Translations under genes and position numbers: made by a program | Source: Pseudomonadales bacterium | Lineage (GTDB): Bacteria > Pseudomonadota > Gammaproteobacteria > Pseudomonadales > Pseudohongiellaceae | Direction of reading: 5' to 3' | DNA length: 49,296 bases | NCBI GenBank assembly: GCA_023254735.1 | Contig: JALRKV010000019.1 | Coordinates: forward strand, 1 to 49,296 | The notes under the pieces: generated by a model | The model's input: only the letters and a program-made list of their open reading frames with translations | Databases searched by the model: none | What the model was told of the DNA's origin: nothing | Part shown: one piece after another, positions 1 to 9,725 of the stretch | How the letters are laid out: every line of letters begins with the position of its first letter | How positions within the stretch are numbered: position 1 is the stretch's first letter

Positions 1-42
1 TGGCTAGAACTCCCACTTTGAACGAGTAGGACAACAGTTGTT

Positions 43-2556
43 ATGCTAACGCCCAAAATCACGCTACGGCTCATTACTGCTGCGCTCAGCGCGCCCCTGT
101 TGCTAGCCGGCAACGCACTCGGACAAGAGGCAGCAGCCGAGCAGAGCGTCGAGGAAATCATCGTGATTGGCGTTGTACCTGGCGGCGCTGGCATAGATCG
201 AAACAAACTCCCCTATCCCGTGCAGACCGCTGACGCGGCCGCGATACAGCAGGCCGACAACGCAAGCCTAGCGGACTTTCTTCGCCGCGGCTTCGGCAGC
301 GTGTCGCTTAACGACGCGCAGAATAATCCGCTGCAGCCAGACTTACAGTATCGCGGCTTCACCGCCTCGCCACTGTTGGGCCTAGCGCAGGGGCTGAGCG
401 TCTATCAGAACGGCGCGCGCATCAACGAGCCGCTCGGCGACTCGGTTAACTGGGATCTTATGCCCCAGTCGGCTATCGCAGGCGTCACGCTGACCGGCGG
501 CACGAACCCCCTCTTTGGCCTCAACAGCCTCGGCGGATCGCTGGGTATTCGCATGAAAAATGGCTTCGATTTCGAAGGCTCTCAGCTTGGCGTGCGCGCA
601 GGCTCGTTCGGTCGCACGACCGCATTCCTCGAGACCGGCGGCAATAGCTACGACGGCACCGAAGGATTTGCTTATTACCTCAACATCGAGTCATTTGATG
701 AAGACGGCTGGCGCGACCAGTCGGCGTCCGAAGCGCTCAACGCGTATGCGAGCGTCGGTTGGCGCGGCGAGCGCGGGTCGATTAATGCCGATCTGCAGAG
801 TGGGGATTCTAACCTACGCGGCAACGGCGCGGCGCCCGTCGAGCTTCTTGCTCTGGACCGCGCCGACGTGTTTACCGCGCCTGATATTACCGAAAACGAT
901 CTGCTGATGGCGGCCGTAGACTTCGCATTCGAACTCGGTAATGAGCAAACCTTTAGCGGCAATCTCTTTAACCGCCGCAACACCACCGATGCATTTAACG
1001 GCGACGGCTCAGAATTCGGCGTGTGCAGCTTCGGCGGCATCCCAACGCTCATCGAAGAGCTTGAGGACGACGATCTGGAAGAGCTCGGACTCGATGATGA
1101 CGATCTCTGCGACGATCAGTTTGCTAGCGCCGATGCCCTCGAGGACTATCTCAATAGCCTGGGTTCTGATGACGAGTTTAATCTCGAAGATTTCACCGAC
1201 GATCTCTCCGGCACCGGGAGACTCAGCGACGAGGCGATCAATAATATAAGCCGGAGGACACAGCGCAGCAGCGGCATCGATCTGCAGTGGCGCAACAACG
1301 CAGCGCTCGCGGGATTAGAGAATCAGCTCATCATTGGCGCGGCTTACTACCGCGGCTTATCGAGCTTCGACTCGGTGCTCGAGCTGTCCGAGTTAGACCC
1401 CATTACGCGAGTGACCACGGGGCTCGGCACGGGTACGTTCGTCGATGCGGAAGCGACGTCGGTAGAGACCGCGACGCGCTCGACTAGTCTCTACGTGACG
1501 AACACGACCCAGCTCACAGACACGCTCGCCCTCACTCTATCAGCGCGCGCAAACGACACCGATGTTCGCCTACAGGACCGCAGCGGCGTGCGCCCTGAGC
1601 TCAACGGCGAGCATCGGTTCCTGCGGGTCAATCCGGCGGCGGGTCTCACGTGGCAGGCAACTGCAGAGACAGCGCTCTATGCGTCTTACAGCGAATCTTC
1701 GCGCGCGCCGACACCGATCGAGCTCGCCTGTAACGAAGGTGTATTCGAGGTCGCTCAGCGCTTCGCCATAGAGCGCGGTGAAGACCCCGACGACATCGAC
1801 TTCGAATGCCGCCTGCCGAACGCATTTCTCGCCGATCCACCGCTGGAGCAGGTCGTCGCTAAAAATATCGAACTCGGCGCGCGCGGCACACTTGCATTGC
1901 CCCTCGCGGCTCTTGGCTCCTTGCGCTACGAGGTCGGCTTATTTAATACAACAAACCGCGACGATATTCTTTTCCAAACCACCGGCCGCTCGACCGGCCT
2001 CTTTGCCAATGTCGATAAGACCCGACGCCGCGGCTTCGAAGGTAAAATTCTGGGTAACCAAGGAGCATTGAGCTGGATGGTTGCCTACAGTCATATCGAG
2101 GCAATGTTCGAGGCCGACTTTAACGCACTGAGTCCGAACCATGACTTCGCCGATGGCGAGGGAGAAATCTCGATTTCTAAGGGGGATAGCATACCCGGCA
2201 TTCCAGAACAGCAATTCAAACTCGTCGCCGACTACCCTCTCACCTCTCGCTGGCAGCTAGGGGTAGACCTGCTCGCTAACAGCGGTCAGGTACTGCGAGG
2301 AGACGAATCAAACCAGCTCGCGCGCACTGCCGGCTATGCCGTCGTGAACCTGCGCACTCGTTACTCTTACAGCGATACCGTGGAGCTTTATGCGCGAGTG
2401 GACAATCTCCTAGACCGAGACTACGAAACGTTTGGCTTGCTTGGAGAGGAACCGGGCGAGATCGACGTGCCGCTAATAGCTGACATGACGATCCCAAGGT
2501 TCTTGGGTGCAGGTCAGCCGCGCGCTGCGTTTGTCGGGCTCAGGGTGCGGTTCTAG
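43..2556 (+). CDS. TonB-dependent outer-membrane receptor with an acidic loop
   Basis: Predicted outer-membrane receptor that would import a scarce ligand using TonB energy. The 837-aa protein starts with a signal peptide (about residues 1-27), has a TonB-box-like EEIIVIG (37-43), a plug domain (about 55-175, with LGGSLGI) and a C-terminal beta-barrel ending in aromatic RVRF. Residues 338-388 are exceptional: 24 of 51 are Asp/Glu with no Lys/Arg, and two Cys (328, 356) lie near or inside the stretch. A second Cys pair sits in a loop around residues 565-595, followed by a RLPNAF motif. The ATG is preceded by a weak AGG about 12 nt away and by the small palindrome ACAACAGTTGT (31-41). The ligand is unknown; the acidic loop suggests a cation or cationic molecule, which is inference. 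The gene is convergent with a glycerophosphodiesterase gene. Confidence 0.93.
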   Translation: MLTPKITLRLITAALSAPLLLAGNALGQEAAAEQSVEEIIVIGVVPGGAGIDRNKLPYPVQTADAAAIQQADNASLADFLRRGFGSVSLNDAQNNPLQPDLQYRGFTASPLLGLAQGLSVYQNGARINEPLGDSVNWDLMPQSAIAGVTLTGGTNPLFGLNSLGGSLGIRMKNGFDFEGSQLGVRAGSFGRTTAFLETGGNSYDGTEGFAYYLNIESFDEDGWRDQSASEALNAYASVGWRGERGSINADLQSGDSNLRGNGAAPVELLALDRADVFTAPDITENDLLMAAVDFAFELGNEQTFSGNLFNRRNTTDAFNGDGSEFGVCSFGGIPTLIEELEDDDLEELGLDDDDLCDDQFASADALEDYLNSLGSDDEFNLEDFTDDLSGTGRLSDEAINNISRRTQRSSGIDLQWRNNAALAGLENQLIIGAAYYRGLSSFDSVLELSELDPITRVTTGLGTGTFVDAEATSVETATRSTSLYVTNTTQLTDTLALTLSARANDTDVRLQDRSGVRPELNGEHRFLRVNPAAGLTWQATAETALYASYSESSRAPTPIELACNEGVFEVAQRFAIERGEDPDDIDFECRLPNAFLADPPLEQVVAKNIELGARGTLALPLAALGSLRYEVGLFNTTNRDDILFQTTGRSTGLFANVDKTRRRGFEGKILGNQGALSWMVAYSHIEAMFEADFNALSPNHDFADGEGEISISKGDSIPGIPEQQFKLVADYPLTSRWQLGVDLLANSGQVLRGDESNQLARTAGYAVVNLRTRYSYSDTVELYARVDNLLDRDYETFGLLGEEPGEIDVPLIADMTIPRFLGAGQPRAAFVGLRVRF

Positions 2557-2564
2557 GGTTTGGT

Positions 2565-2613
2565 CTAGGCTTAGGTTTTGGGTTTAGGTTCTGGGGTTAG
2601 CTCTTAAGCCTAG
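2565..2613. terminator. Convergent-gene hairpin with G-rich loop
   Basis: Perfect 9-bp inverted arms CTAGGCTTA (2565-2573) and TAAGCCTAG (2605-2613) enclose a 31-nt loop in which the plus strand carries several GG/GGG/GGGG runs spaced by T-rich stretches. The right arm overlaps the stop codon of the minus-strand glycerophosphodiesterase gene. It probably ends transcription in both directions, but there is no clean T-tract. Terminator function is inferred. Confidence 0.45.
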
Positions 2614-3638
2614 CGATCGCGAAGAAACTCCACCGCGCGATCGGGGAAATCGGTGAAGGCACCATCGATTCCCGCTTCGAAAAAAAACGCCTCGAGCATT
2701 GCTTCGAAACTGCCTGCCCACTCAGGCACCTGACCCTCGTCCGATCTGAAGGTATACGGATGCACCTGCATGCCGTTGGCATGTGCAAGCTTAACGAGAT
2801 TGCTTATTTTAAGATTGCCCGGCGTAGAGTCCGGCGCAATAAGAAGACTTTTATCCGGACCGAATCCGTCGGCGTAACGTGCTACTTCCTGCATGCCGCT
2901 GTCGTTAAACATCCACTGATACTCAGCGTCGTCGCCAACGAGCATCACCAGCTTTAGGTCGATACCGGCTTCGGGCAGAATCTCGTCGCGTAGGCGCTTG
3001 ACCTCTTCCCAACTGAAGGTTTGCAAGAAAACTTTCTGCTCCTTGCTCGCATAGCCGTAGGCCTTAAGCTCGGCAACTACTGCACGGCCAAGGTCCTTTC
3101 CCTCGGCCAAATGGAATTCGGGCGATTTTATTTCGGGATAGATACCAATGTCGCGGCCGGTGGACTTGTTCAGTCCCTGAATCAATTCTAACTCTTCGGC
3201 CAGCGTGGCGATGCGAAATGAGGACGTACGCATAGGGAAACGCGCCGCGTAACCCTGAACGCGCTCTCCGTTAACGAGTCGCGCGCCCTCGCTCGCAGCG
3301 AGTTGACGGATCTCGGCGAGCGTAAAATCGATTGCGTAGTGCTTGCCGTCCGCGCGTGCGCGCCCGGGAAATTTTTCGGCGACGTCGGTTGTTCTATCCA
3401 GCGTGATATCGTGAATGACAATAAGATGATCGTCTTTAGTCATGACGACATCTTGTTCAATGTAGTCGGCACCCATGGCATAGGCCATCGCCTTGGCTTC
3501 GAGCGTGTGCTCGGGGAGATAACCGCTTGCGCCGCGATGGGCGACGACGATCTTCTGAGCGAATGCCCCAGATGAAGTAATGAGACTCATAGCTAATACT
3601 CCGAAAACTTGCAGTGCACGCTGACGTAGATTCAACAT
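2610..3638 (-). CDS. glpQ: Periplasmic glycerophosphodiester phosphodiesterase (GlpQ-like)
   Basis: Hydrolyses glycerophosphodiesters from phospholipid breakdown to glycerol-3-phosphate and an alcohol, in the periplasm. The 342-aa protein has a signal peptide (about 1-27, ending AFA-Q) followed at once by the family hallmark VVAHRGASGYLPEHTL. The metal and catalytic signature continues with EQDVVMTKDD and IHDITLDRTT, placing it in the GlpQ-type GDPD TIM-barrel family; E. coli GlpQ is 358 aa. The ATG is preceded by an AAGAGAA-type ribosome site on the minus strand. It lies 39 nt downstream of the DUF5916 gene in the same direction, so the two may be co-transcribed. Nothing key appears missing. 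The symbol is by family similarity. Confidence 0.9.
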   Translation of the reverse strand: MLNLRQRALQVFGVLAMSLITSSGAFAQKIVVAHRGASGYLPEHTLEAKAMAYAMGADYIEQDVVMTKDDHLIVIHDITLDRTTDVAEKFPGRARADGKHYAIDFTLAEIRQLAASEGARLVNGERVQGYAARFPMRTSSFRIATLAEELELIQGLNKSTGRDIGIYPEIKSPEFHLAEGKDLGRAVVAELKAYGYASKEQKVFLQTFSWEEVKRLRDEILPEAGIDLKLVMLVGDDAEYQWMFNDSGMQEVARYADGFGPDKSLLIAPDSTPGNLKISNLVKLAHANGMQVHPYTFRSDEGQVPEWAGSFEAMLEAFFFEAGIDGAFTDFPDRAVEFLRDR

Positions 3639-3677
3639 TACTAATTCTCTTGTCTCTTACTTTTCAGTGGTTGGTCG

Positions 3678-6101
3678 CTAGGAACCGAATCGATACCTTA
3701 ACTTAATCGCAAGGGTGTCGACTACCGTATCTGTCCAAGACTGCACCAGCAAATCTTGGAAGGTGTCGAAACTATCGCTAGGCAGATTACTGCCGCGTGT
3801 GTATACCACAAACAGATCTGACAGTGGGGCAATCTCCCAGCGATAGCGCGCTTGGAAGGTAAGCCTGCTAATGGTGAAGTTATCGGAGTCGTCGTTTGGT
3901 TTGGCGACAGGCTGCAGAAAATCTAAATTTTGTGTATCGACTTGCCAGAATCGATCCTCGAAGGCTTTTAGTGCAGTCCATTGCAAAGTAAAACGAAGCT
4001 GCTGCCAAGCATTGAGAAAATAATTCATCTCTAACCGAGGGGCCCACTGATGAGACTCAAAGCTAGTGTAGGCGCCTTTACCTTTGTGGACGAGTAGCGC
4101 TTCGCGGTCAGTATAGTCCAGCCTCAGATCACTAGAGAAGCGGTCATTCGGACGCCATGTGATTCCACTCGACGCGCCTGTTCTCGCTGGTCCGAGCTCA
4201 TCTTGATCGAGATTCAAATCGAAACTGAAGGCAAGTTTATCCGCAGGGTTAGTTCTGAATCCTAGGTTCAATCCATATCTACCCTGCACCTTGAAATCGC
4301 CTGTTCCACGACCGAGTCGATCATCGATACGCTCCGGGAAATAGCGTAGGCTTATGTCATAGGTGTTGTTGTCGAGGGTGTTGTAGCCACGATTTAAGAA
4401 CATTCCCAACCTAACTGGTTCACCCTCTGTATTCCACTGGTTCGTAAAAAATAAGCTCGTTGTTCGTTGTCTAAGACCCGGCGCATCGGACTCAATCTGA
4501 AAAAAGTTATAGTCTAGGTTCATTTGATCATTGCGCGTTAGAAATCCTAGCTCGTTGATATCTAGCGAGTCGTCGATATAGGTCGCACGCACAGTATGCT
4601 GTAATCCTCTCCTCGGTCTGAAGACAACGTCACCTAGAAAGCCATTGCCAGTTTTGCCGTCGACGTCACTGCGCATAAGCTGCGTATCGATCACGAAGCG
4701 GTTGTCTGCAGAGAAATAATGCATATCGACCGCATGCGCTGTCGCATCGATTGTCGGGTGCGACAGGTTTGTACCCATCCATCCTATGGCGCGGCGCCCG
4801 CCGCTACTTGTGTCTTCATAGAGCAAGCGCGCGACGCTGAAATCCCGACCGACCGCATTCAATGTCACCTGAGTGCCGTCGTCGAGAGTGCCTCTTAATT
4901 GTGATTCGGTTTCGGATGCGAGAAGAGTCCCGTAACGCCAATTTCCATTTTGACCGGTTAGTTTCACTGCGCCAAGTAGCTCAGAGGGCTGGCTTAGATC
5001 TGTTGGTACGACATTCACATCTTTGGGAACATCATAGATCGCGGCGCTGCCGATGCGCCTCGTATTGAGAAGCGAAATTGGTCCGCCAGGTCCGCCGCGC
5101 CCAGAGGTTCGTGGCGACGTGTTAAAAACATCCTGCCCCTCTAAGAAGAAAACGCGCCGCTCAGGAAAAAACACTTCGAAAGCTGTCAGATTAACAACGA
5201 CATCGTCGGATTCCACATTGCCGAAGTCGGGATTCAGACTTGCCGACAGGAGAGAGTTTGAGGTGGGTCGCCAAAAAATCTCCGTGCCGACCTTATAAGT
5301 GGACTCATCGCGTACGCCGTCATAAATACCCGATACAAAAGGGTAGTAAGTGAGCTGTCGCCTCGGCTCTATATCTTTTAACTCATAGCTTTCAAATGCG
5401 GATAGGAATTGATTAACGGTGCCGGGCAACGGCGGGTTAGCCCAAGCCTCGCCTTGCAAATGCCCAACCTGGCGCTCCAAATAGAGGCCAATCTTACGAA
5501 CATCATCTACCTGAGGAAGGGGCATCATAGACCAAGGAATGTAGTATTCGGCGCTCCAACCATTCTCAAGGGCCTGTGTTCGCGCGAGCCAGGGGCCATC
5601 CCATTGGAAATTAAAAGTGCGCTCTGGAAGGATGGTGGCATCGGTTAACGAATTACCGAGATTAATACGCAGATAAAATCCGTAGAGCCCTTCTCCCGAC
5701 GCATCAATCGCGACAACAAAACCATCGCGCTCGAGCCTGACATCTCGCGATGTCATTCGCGCCATGAGCGTTTCTTCTGGCTGAAAATTCATCGCACTGA
5801 GATAAATGCCGCGCTCGGTATAAAAGAATCGGACATGCGTTTCGTAAGGCGTGTCGGCTAACGTATCGGGATCGATAACCTTCATACCATCGATGACAGG
5901 CAGGTCTTTCCAGACGTCTTCGTCGATAAAACCGTCTATTGTGATATCGGCATCGCTTTGCTCGACGCGTGTAATCTGGGGCAGCGCCACAGTGAGGCCT
6001 TCCTGCCCAAGCGATTCACCTACGGGCAGCCCAGCGACGAGACAGAAGGCTGCGAAAAGCAAAAAAGTAAATTGGCGGGATTTGGAAACGGTAACGCTCA
6101 T
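3678..6101 (-). CDS. DUF5916 / CBM9-like secreted outer-membrane protein
   Basis: An 807-aa exported protein with a signal peptide (about 1-32, ending SLG-Q). The N-terminal third (about 45-235) resembles the carbohydrate-binding family 9-like/DOMON fold that precedes DUF5916 domains: ITIDGFIDEDVW, then PYETHVRFFYTERGIYLS. The rest is rich in alternating polar/aromatic strands and contains NPDFGNVESDD and FFPERRVFFLEG, which are typical of DUF5916; it ends in RYRFGS, suggesting an outer-membrane beta-barrel. Family function is not established; association with sugar or peptide uptake is often proposed. It is first in a probable operon with the glycerophosphodiesterase. I am confident of the family but not of a role. 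Confidence 0.8.
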   Translation of the reverse strand: MSVTVSKSRQFTFLLFAAFCLVAGLPVGESLGQEGLTVALPQITRVEQSDADITIDGFIDEDVWKDLPVIDGMKVIDPDTLADTPYETHVRFFYTERGIYLSAMNFQPEETLMARMTSRDVRLERDGFVVAIDASGEGLYGFYLRINLGNSLTDATILPERTFNFQWDGPWLARTQALENGWSAEYYIPWSMMPLPQVDDVRKIGLYLERQVGHLQGEAWANPPLPGTVNQFLSAFESYELKDIEPRRQLTYYPFVSGIYDGVRDESTYKVGTEIFWRPTSNSLLSASLNPDFGNVESDDVVVNLTAFEVFFPERRVFFLEGQDVFNTSPRTSGRGGPGGPISLLNTRRIGSAAIYDVPKDVNVVPTDLSQPSELLGAVKLTGQNGNWRYGTLLASETESQLRGTLDDGTQVTLNAVGRDFSVARLLYEDTSSGGRRAIGWMGTNLSHPTIDATAHAVDMHYFSADNRFVIDTQLMRSDVDGKTGNGFLGDVVFRPRRGLQHTVRATYIDDSLDINELGFLTRNDQMNLDYNFFQIESDAPGLRQRTTSLFFTNQWNTEGEPVRLGMFLNRGYNTLDNNTYDISLRYFPERIDDRLGRGTGDFKVQGRYGLNLGFRTNPADKLAFSFDLNLDQDELGPARTGASSGITWRPNDRFSSDLRLDYTDREALLVHKGKGAYTSFESHQWAPRLEMNYFLNAWQQLRFTLQWTALKAFEDRFWQVDTQNLDFLQPVAKPNDDSDNFTISRLTFQARYRWEIAPLSDLFVVYTRGSNLPSDSFDTFQDLLVQSWTDTVVDTLAIKLRYRFGS

Positions 6102-6155
6102 GTGATCGCTCGCTGCAAAGGGACTCGCGGTTATCGCGGTCGACTCACTATGTCA

Positions 6156-6169
6156 TTGACGAGGATCAA
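6156..6169. promoter_or_regulatory. Possible FNR/Anr-type box
   Basis: TTGACGAGGATCAA matches the FNR/Anr consensus TTGAT-N4-ATCAA at 9 of 10 defined positions. It lies 55 nt upstream of the DUF5916 start codon on the minus strand. A one-mismatch 14-mer can arise by chance and no convincing -10 is paired with it, so this is only a candidate. Confidence 0.25.
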
Positions 6170-6257
6170 TCTAACGAGCGATCCAGAGTTCGAGAGTTTA
6201 CAAGAGAATTAGTAACTTAGGTGAATAAGCAACAATTAGTTGCATAAGGGCATGCCG

Positions 6258-9200
6258 CTAACGCCTCGCGGTAAGCGTCGCTGAAATTGAGCGCACTTCT
6301 CCGCCACGTCTGAGCTCGAGCAACACCTCGTCGCCGATCGACAAGGTTCTGAGCAAAGTTGAGTAAGTTTGCAAATCGTTGAGAGTCTGTCCATTTAATG
6401 ACAATATGATGTCACCTTCGCTAAGCCCCGCAGTTTCTGCTGCGCTGCCGGGTGTGACGCCAGTGATACGCACGCCCTGGCCAACATAAGCGAAGTCCGG
6501 CACAGTGCCAAGGCTCGCCCTACGCTCCTCAGACCCCGATGGCGCAACCGCAATCGGCGAGTTCGCAAGTGTTACCCTCAGCGGATCGGTGCGCTGACCT
6601 AAATAGATCGCTGCTTCCTCGAGCCATGAGGCCACCGCTGAGAGGCCCTTGTAGTCGATTTTCGCCGCGCTATCGCTAACGCGGTGATAGTCGGTATGAA
6701 GCCCAGAAAAGAGATGAATGGCGGGTACGCCATTATTGAGAAAACTAACGTGATCGCTGCTCGCAATGGTCTGGGCCGGCAGCTGCGATTCGACACCTAT
6801 TGTGTAGCCAATGCCCTGCGCCATAAACGGCCACTCGTAGGCGCTCTCACTACCAAATACCTGAAGCTTACGTCCCTCAAGCCTGCCCACCGCGTCTAAA
6901 TTGAGCATCGCATAGAACTCAACCTCGCCCAAGGCGCGAGGCGGCGACGACACGAAATGCTTGGAGCCCAAAAGGCCGGCCTCCTCGCCACTGAAGGCGA
7001 CGATCACGATTGGCCGCACCGGCGTGAAAGCGCGCTGAAGCTTGGCGGCGACTTCGATGAGCACAGCCACACCCGAGGCGTTATCGTCGGCACCGGGAAA
7101 AGGAACTCCGCGTTCATCAAGCCCGAGGTGATCGTAGTGCGCCCCGAGCACAACCGGCTGGTGTGCCAGCGATGGATCGCTGCCGGGGATCAGGCCAACG
7201 ATATTGCTAAGCTGCTGCGCGCGGCCGTCCGCTAACGTGTCCTGCCACGTTTGCAGATAGCTGCCGCCGATTGCCTGTAGACCAATGCGCCGGAATTCGC
7301 TCTGAATATAGCGTGCGGCTTCTTCGATGCCCCCGTCCTGCTGTGCTTCGCCGATCGCAGCGTGGGCACCGGCGAGGTCCGGAGAGGACAAAGGGATGGT
7401 AATGCCGCGCCCGAGCATTGCTGCCGCGGTGAGCTGCTCTATATGACGCGCAAGATTGGCTTGCAAATATTTCGGCGGCAATTCGGCCAGCGCAGGCACA
7501 GGCGGCAGACTCGCGAGTTCGCGTGTCGTTGTTCTTTCAGGATTGTGCCAGACGAGGGGCGACTCACTACTCGCCCATACGCCTTTCACATCGTTGGTGG
7601 GCGCGTCGCCTAAGAAGCTCAGATAGGAGTATTTACCGTAGTGCGGGAGTTTCTCGATCAGCCCTGGCTGCGCCGCACTGCTATCGATAGCAATAAAGCC
7701 GAGCGCCAGCTCATCCGAACTCGGGTGCCGAGTCACGAAAACCGAGCTGCGATCCTGCAAGTCGATTTCAATTGTGCCTAGAGAAAGTCCGTTCTCGCGC
7801 CGGCTTACATCCCCCGATGCGGCCTCGATCGCGACATCGGCGAAGCGATTGTTGATGCCTAGAACCCAGACACTCGAATCCGCAGGCAGCGACTCAATCT
7901 CATCATCTCGCACGATGCGAGCATTGACGCCTTCGCCGAAGTTCGTGGCAAGCTCTCGCCACTGCTCCTCGGTAAGCGCAGTATCCGCGTTCTCGAGATC
8001 AGGCGCTCGCGTTTCCGCACCGGCAGAGGGGACAACGAAAGTCATTGTCGATGCCCCAAAAAGTTCACCAATTGTCGGCGGCGTCTCGGCGCGGTCGAGT
8101 GTGCGGAATAGATCGTAATAGGGATCGACGACCACCGCCTCGAGCGACGAGTAATTGTCGGCAAGAAAGCCCTCGGCGCGCTGACTCAGCGTAACGTCAA
8201 CGAGTTGCGGCACATCGCTTCCTGCATAGTAAAGCGCGACGGGCACAGTAAAGGCAAAGGGCGCTTCATCCTGAATCTGCGCAAACATGAGGCGTGCCTT
8301 GTCGCCGCGTTCTTCGAGGACCGAGACGGCTATTTCCGGCGCGCCTTTGCGCGTAACCCACTGGGTGAAAAAAGGCTGCAGGTCACGCTCGGCGAGCGCC
8401 GAAAAGTGCGTCGCTATGTCAGAGAACGACGCGCGCTTAAACTGAAAATCGCGATAAAACTGTTTGAGTCCGCGAACAAATAATTCATCGCCGAGCTCGA
8501 GGCGAAGCATATGCCAGAGCATCAGCGTCTTGCCATAACCTATCGCCTGCGACGCGGCCGAATTGCGCGAGGTAAATTCTTCGAGCGGAAAGTCCGCTGC
8601 CTCGCTCACGTAATTCTTAACCCTTGCCAGCATTTCCTTTCGGTATTCCGGCCCTCGCCCTTCGACTTCTTGAAACAGATGGTCGGCTAAATAAGCGGTA
8701 AGCCCCTCGCTCCAATTGCCTGATTCGTAGTCGGGATAGACGCCGTTGCCCCACCAGTTGTGCAAGATCTCGTGGGGGTATGACGAATCGATAATGAAGG
8801 GGAAGCGAATGATTTGCTCACCTAGGAGCGTAAAAGACGGCATGCCATACCCCGTCTCCCAGAAATTTTCGACCAACGCGAATTTGCTATAAGGGTAAGC
8901 GCCTAGAAGCGGTTCATAGAGTGCGAGATAGCGTTCGGTCGCGTCGAGGTATTTAGCGGCGAGATTCGAATCGGGCGTTCGCAGCAGCGCTAACACGTCG
9001 ACCTCTCGCGGGTTGCCATCGCTCGCGAGCACCGACTGATAAGTCGACGTGTATTCGGTAAACGCCGCAGCGATTAGGTAGACCTCTTCCATTGGTACAT
9101 CGCTGCGCCAGCCGTTATCACCGTCTCTATCGCCTTGGCTTATGCTCTGCCAGCCACGCGCAGAGTCGGCGAACTGAACCTGCATCTCGAAAGTGACTAA

Positions 9201-9725
9201 TTCGTCACCGAATGCCGGAATCCAAGCGCTTCCTCTATTCAGATAAACGCCGCGCGAATCGATGATGCCTGAGGTTTCCGAGAAACTCTGCGAATACTGG
9301 GCTCCGGTTTGCCGTGTTTCATCAAACAGCGTGCCCGAGTAGGAGAGCTCTAAGGGTTGCCCCCTGCGCCGAGGCAAGTCTACAGAGTAACGCGCTGCGC
9401 TCGCAGCAAGGCCCCCGGTCTCGTTAATCCCTTGCGCGGGCTCGGCAGAGACGCTGCCTGTCTCGCGAAGGCCGCGCGGCCGGTTAGTGATGTTCAGATT
9501 GGCATTGAGCGAAAACTCGATATCGCTGCGTCCAAAACTTTCAGGCAAATCGATCCTATCGGTAACCTCGAGCCGATTGTTGTAAGGGTCGATTGTCACG
9601 GTAAGGCTGTGGTGGACAGGCGCACGTTCGGCTGCTGACGCGTTGGCAGCCTCGTCTGGTTCCTGAGCGAACAGAGTCTGGACCGAGACGAGGCTCAATA
9701 AGCCGATGACGAGCGAGCGCGACAT
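6258..9725 (-). CDS. Secreted M1-like / M28 / PDZ trimodular peptidase
   Basis: A 1155-aa exported protein (signal peptide about 1-21, ending LFA-Q) joining two metallopeptidase units. Residues 40-465 resemble an M1 aminopeptidase: GYGMPSFT (292-299) stands where GAMEN usually is, HEILH is at 318-322 and the third ligand Glu340 is in NWSEG, with 17 intervening residues rather than the usual 18. Residues 795-1045 form an M28 domain with a full ligand set: GAHYDH (862-867), GADDNASG (878-885), GEEAG (913-917), NLDAVG (942-947) and DYHRVSD (1012-1018). A PDZ domain (about 1075-1150) closes the protein. It probably trims peptides in the periplasm. Its ATG directly follows the TAA of the upstream gene (TAAATG), so translation is coupled. 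Substrate specificity is unknown. Confidence 0.88.
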   Translation of the reverse strand: MSRSLVIGLLSLVSVQTLFAQEPDEAANASAAERAPVHHSLTVTIDPYNNRLEVTDRIDLPESFGRSDIEFSLNANLNITNRPRGLRETGSVSAEPAQGINETGGLAASAARYSVDLPRRRGQPLELSYSGTLFDETRQTGAQYSQSFSETSGIIDSRGVYLNRGSAWIPAFGDELVTFEMQVQFADSARGWQSISQGDRDGDNGWRSDVPMEEVYLIAAAFTEYTSTYQSVLASDGNPREVDVLALLRTPDSNLAAKYLDATERYLALYEPLLGAYPYSKFALVENFWETGYGMPSFTLLGEQIIRFPFIIDSSYPHEILHNWWGNGVYPDYESGNWSEGLTAYLADHLFQEVEGRGPEYRKEMLARVKNYVSEAADFPLEEFTSRNSAASQAIGYGKTLMLWHMLRLELGDELFVRGLKQFYRDFQFKRASFSDIATHFSALAERDLQPFFTQWVTRKGAPEIAVSVLEERGDKARLMFAQIQDEAPFAFTVPVALYYAGSDVPQLVDVTLSQRAEGFLADNYSSLEAVVVDPYYDLFRTLDRAETPPTIGELFGASTMTFVVPSAGAETRAPDLENADTALTEEQWRELATNFGEGVNARIVRDDEIESLPADSSVWVLGINNRFADVAIEAASGDVSRRENGLSLGTIEIDLQDRSSVFVTRHPSSDELALGFIAIDSSAAQPGLIEKLPHYGKYSYLSFLGDAPTNDVKGVWASSESPLVWHNPERTTTRELASLPPVPALAELPPKYLQANLARHIEQLTAAAMLGRGITIPLSSPDLAGAHAAIGEAQQDGGIEEAARYIQSEFRRIGLQAIGGSYLQTWQDTLADGRAQQLSNIVGLIPGSDPSLAHQPVVLGAHYDHLGLDERGVPFPGADDNASGVAVLIEVAAKLQRAFTPVRPIVIVAFSGEEAGLLGSKHFVSSPPRALGEVEFYAMLNLDAVGRLEGRKLQVFGSESAYEWPFMAQGIGYTIGVESQLPAQTIASSDHVSFLNNGVPAIHLFSGLHTDYHRVSDSAAKIDYKGLSAVASWLEEAAIYLGQRTDPLRVTLANSPIAVAPSGSEERRASLGTVPDFAYVGQGVRITGVTPGSAAETAGLSEGDIILSLNGQTLNDLQTYSTLLRTLSIGDEVLLELRRGGEVRSISATLTARR

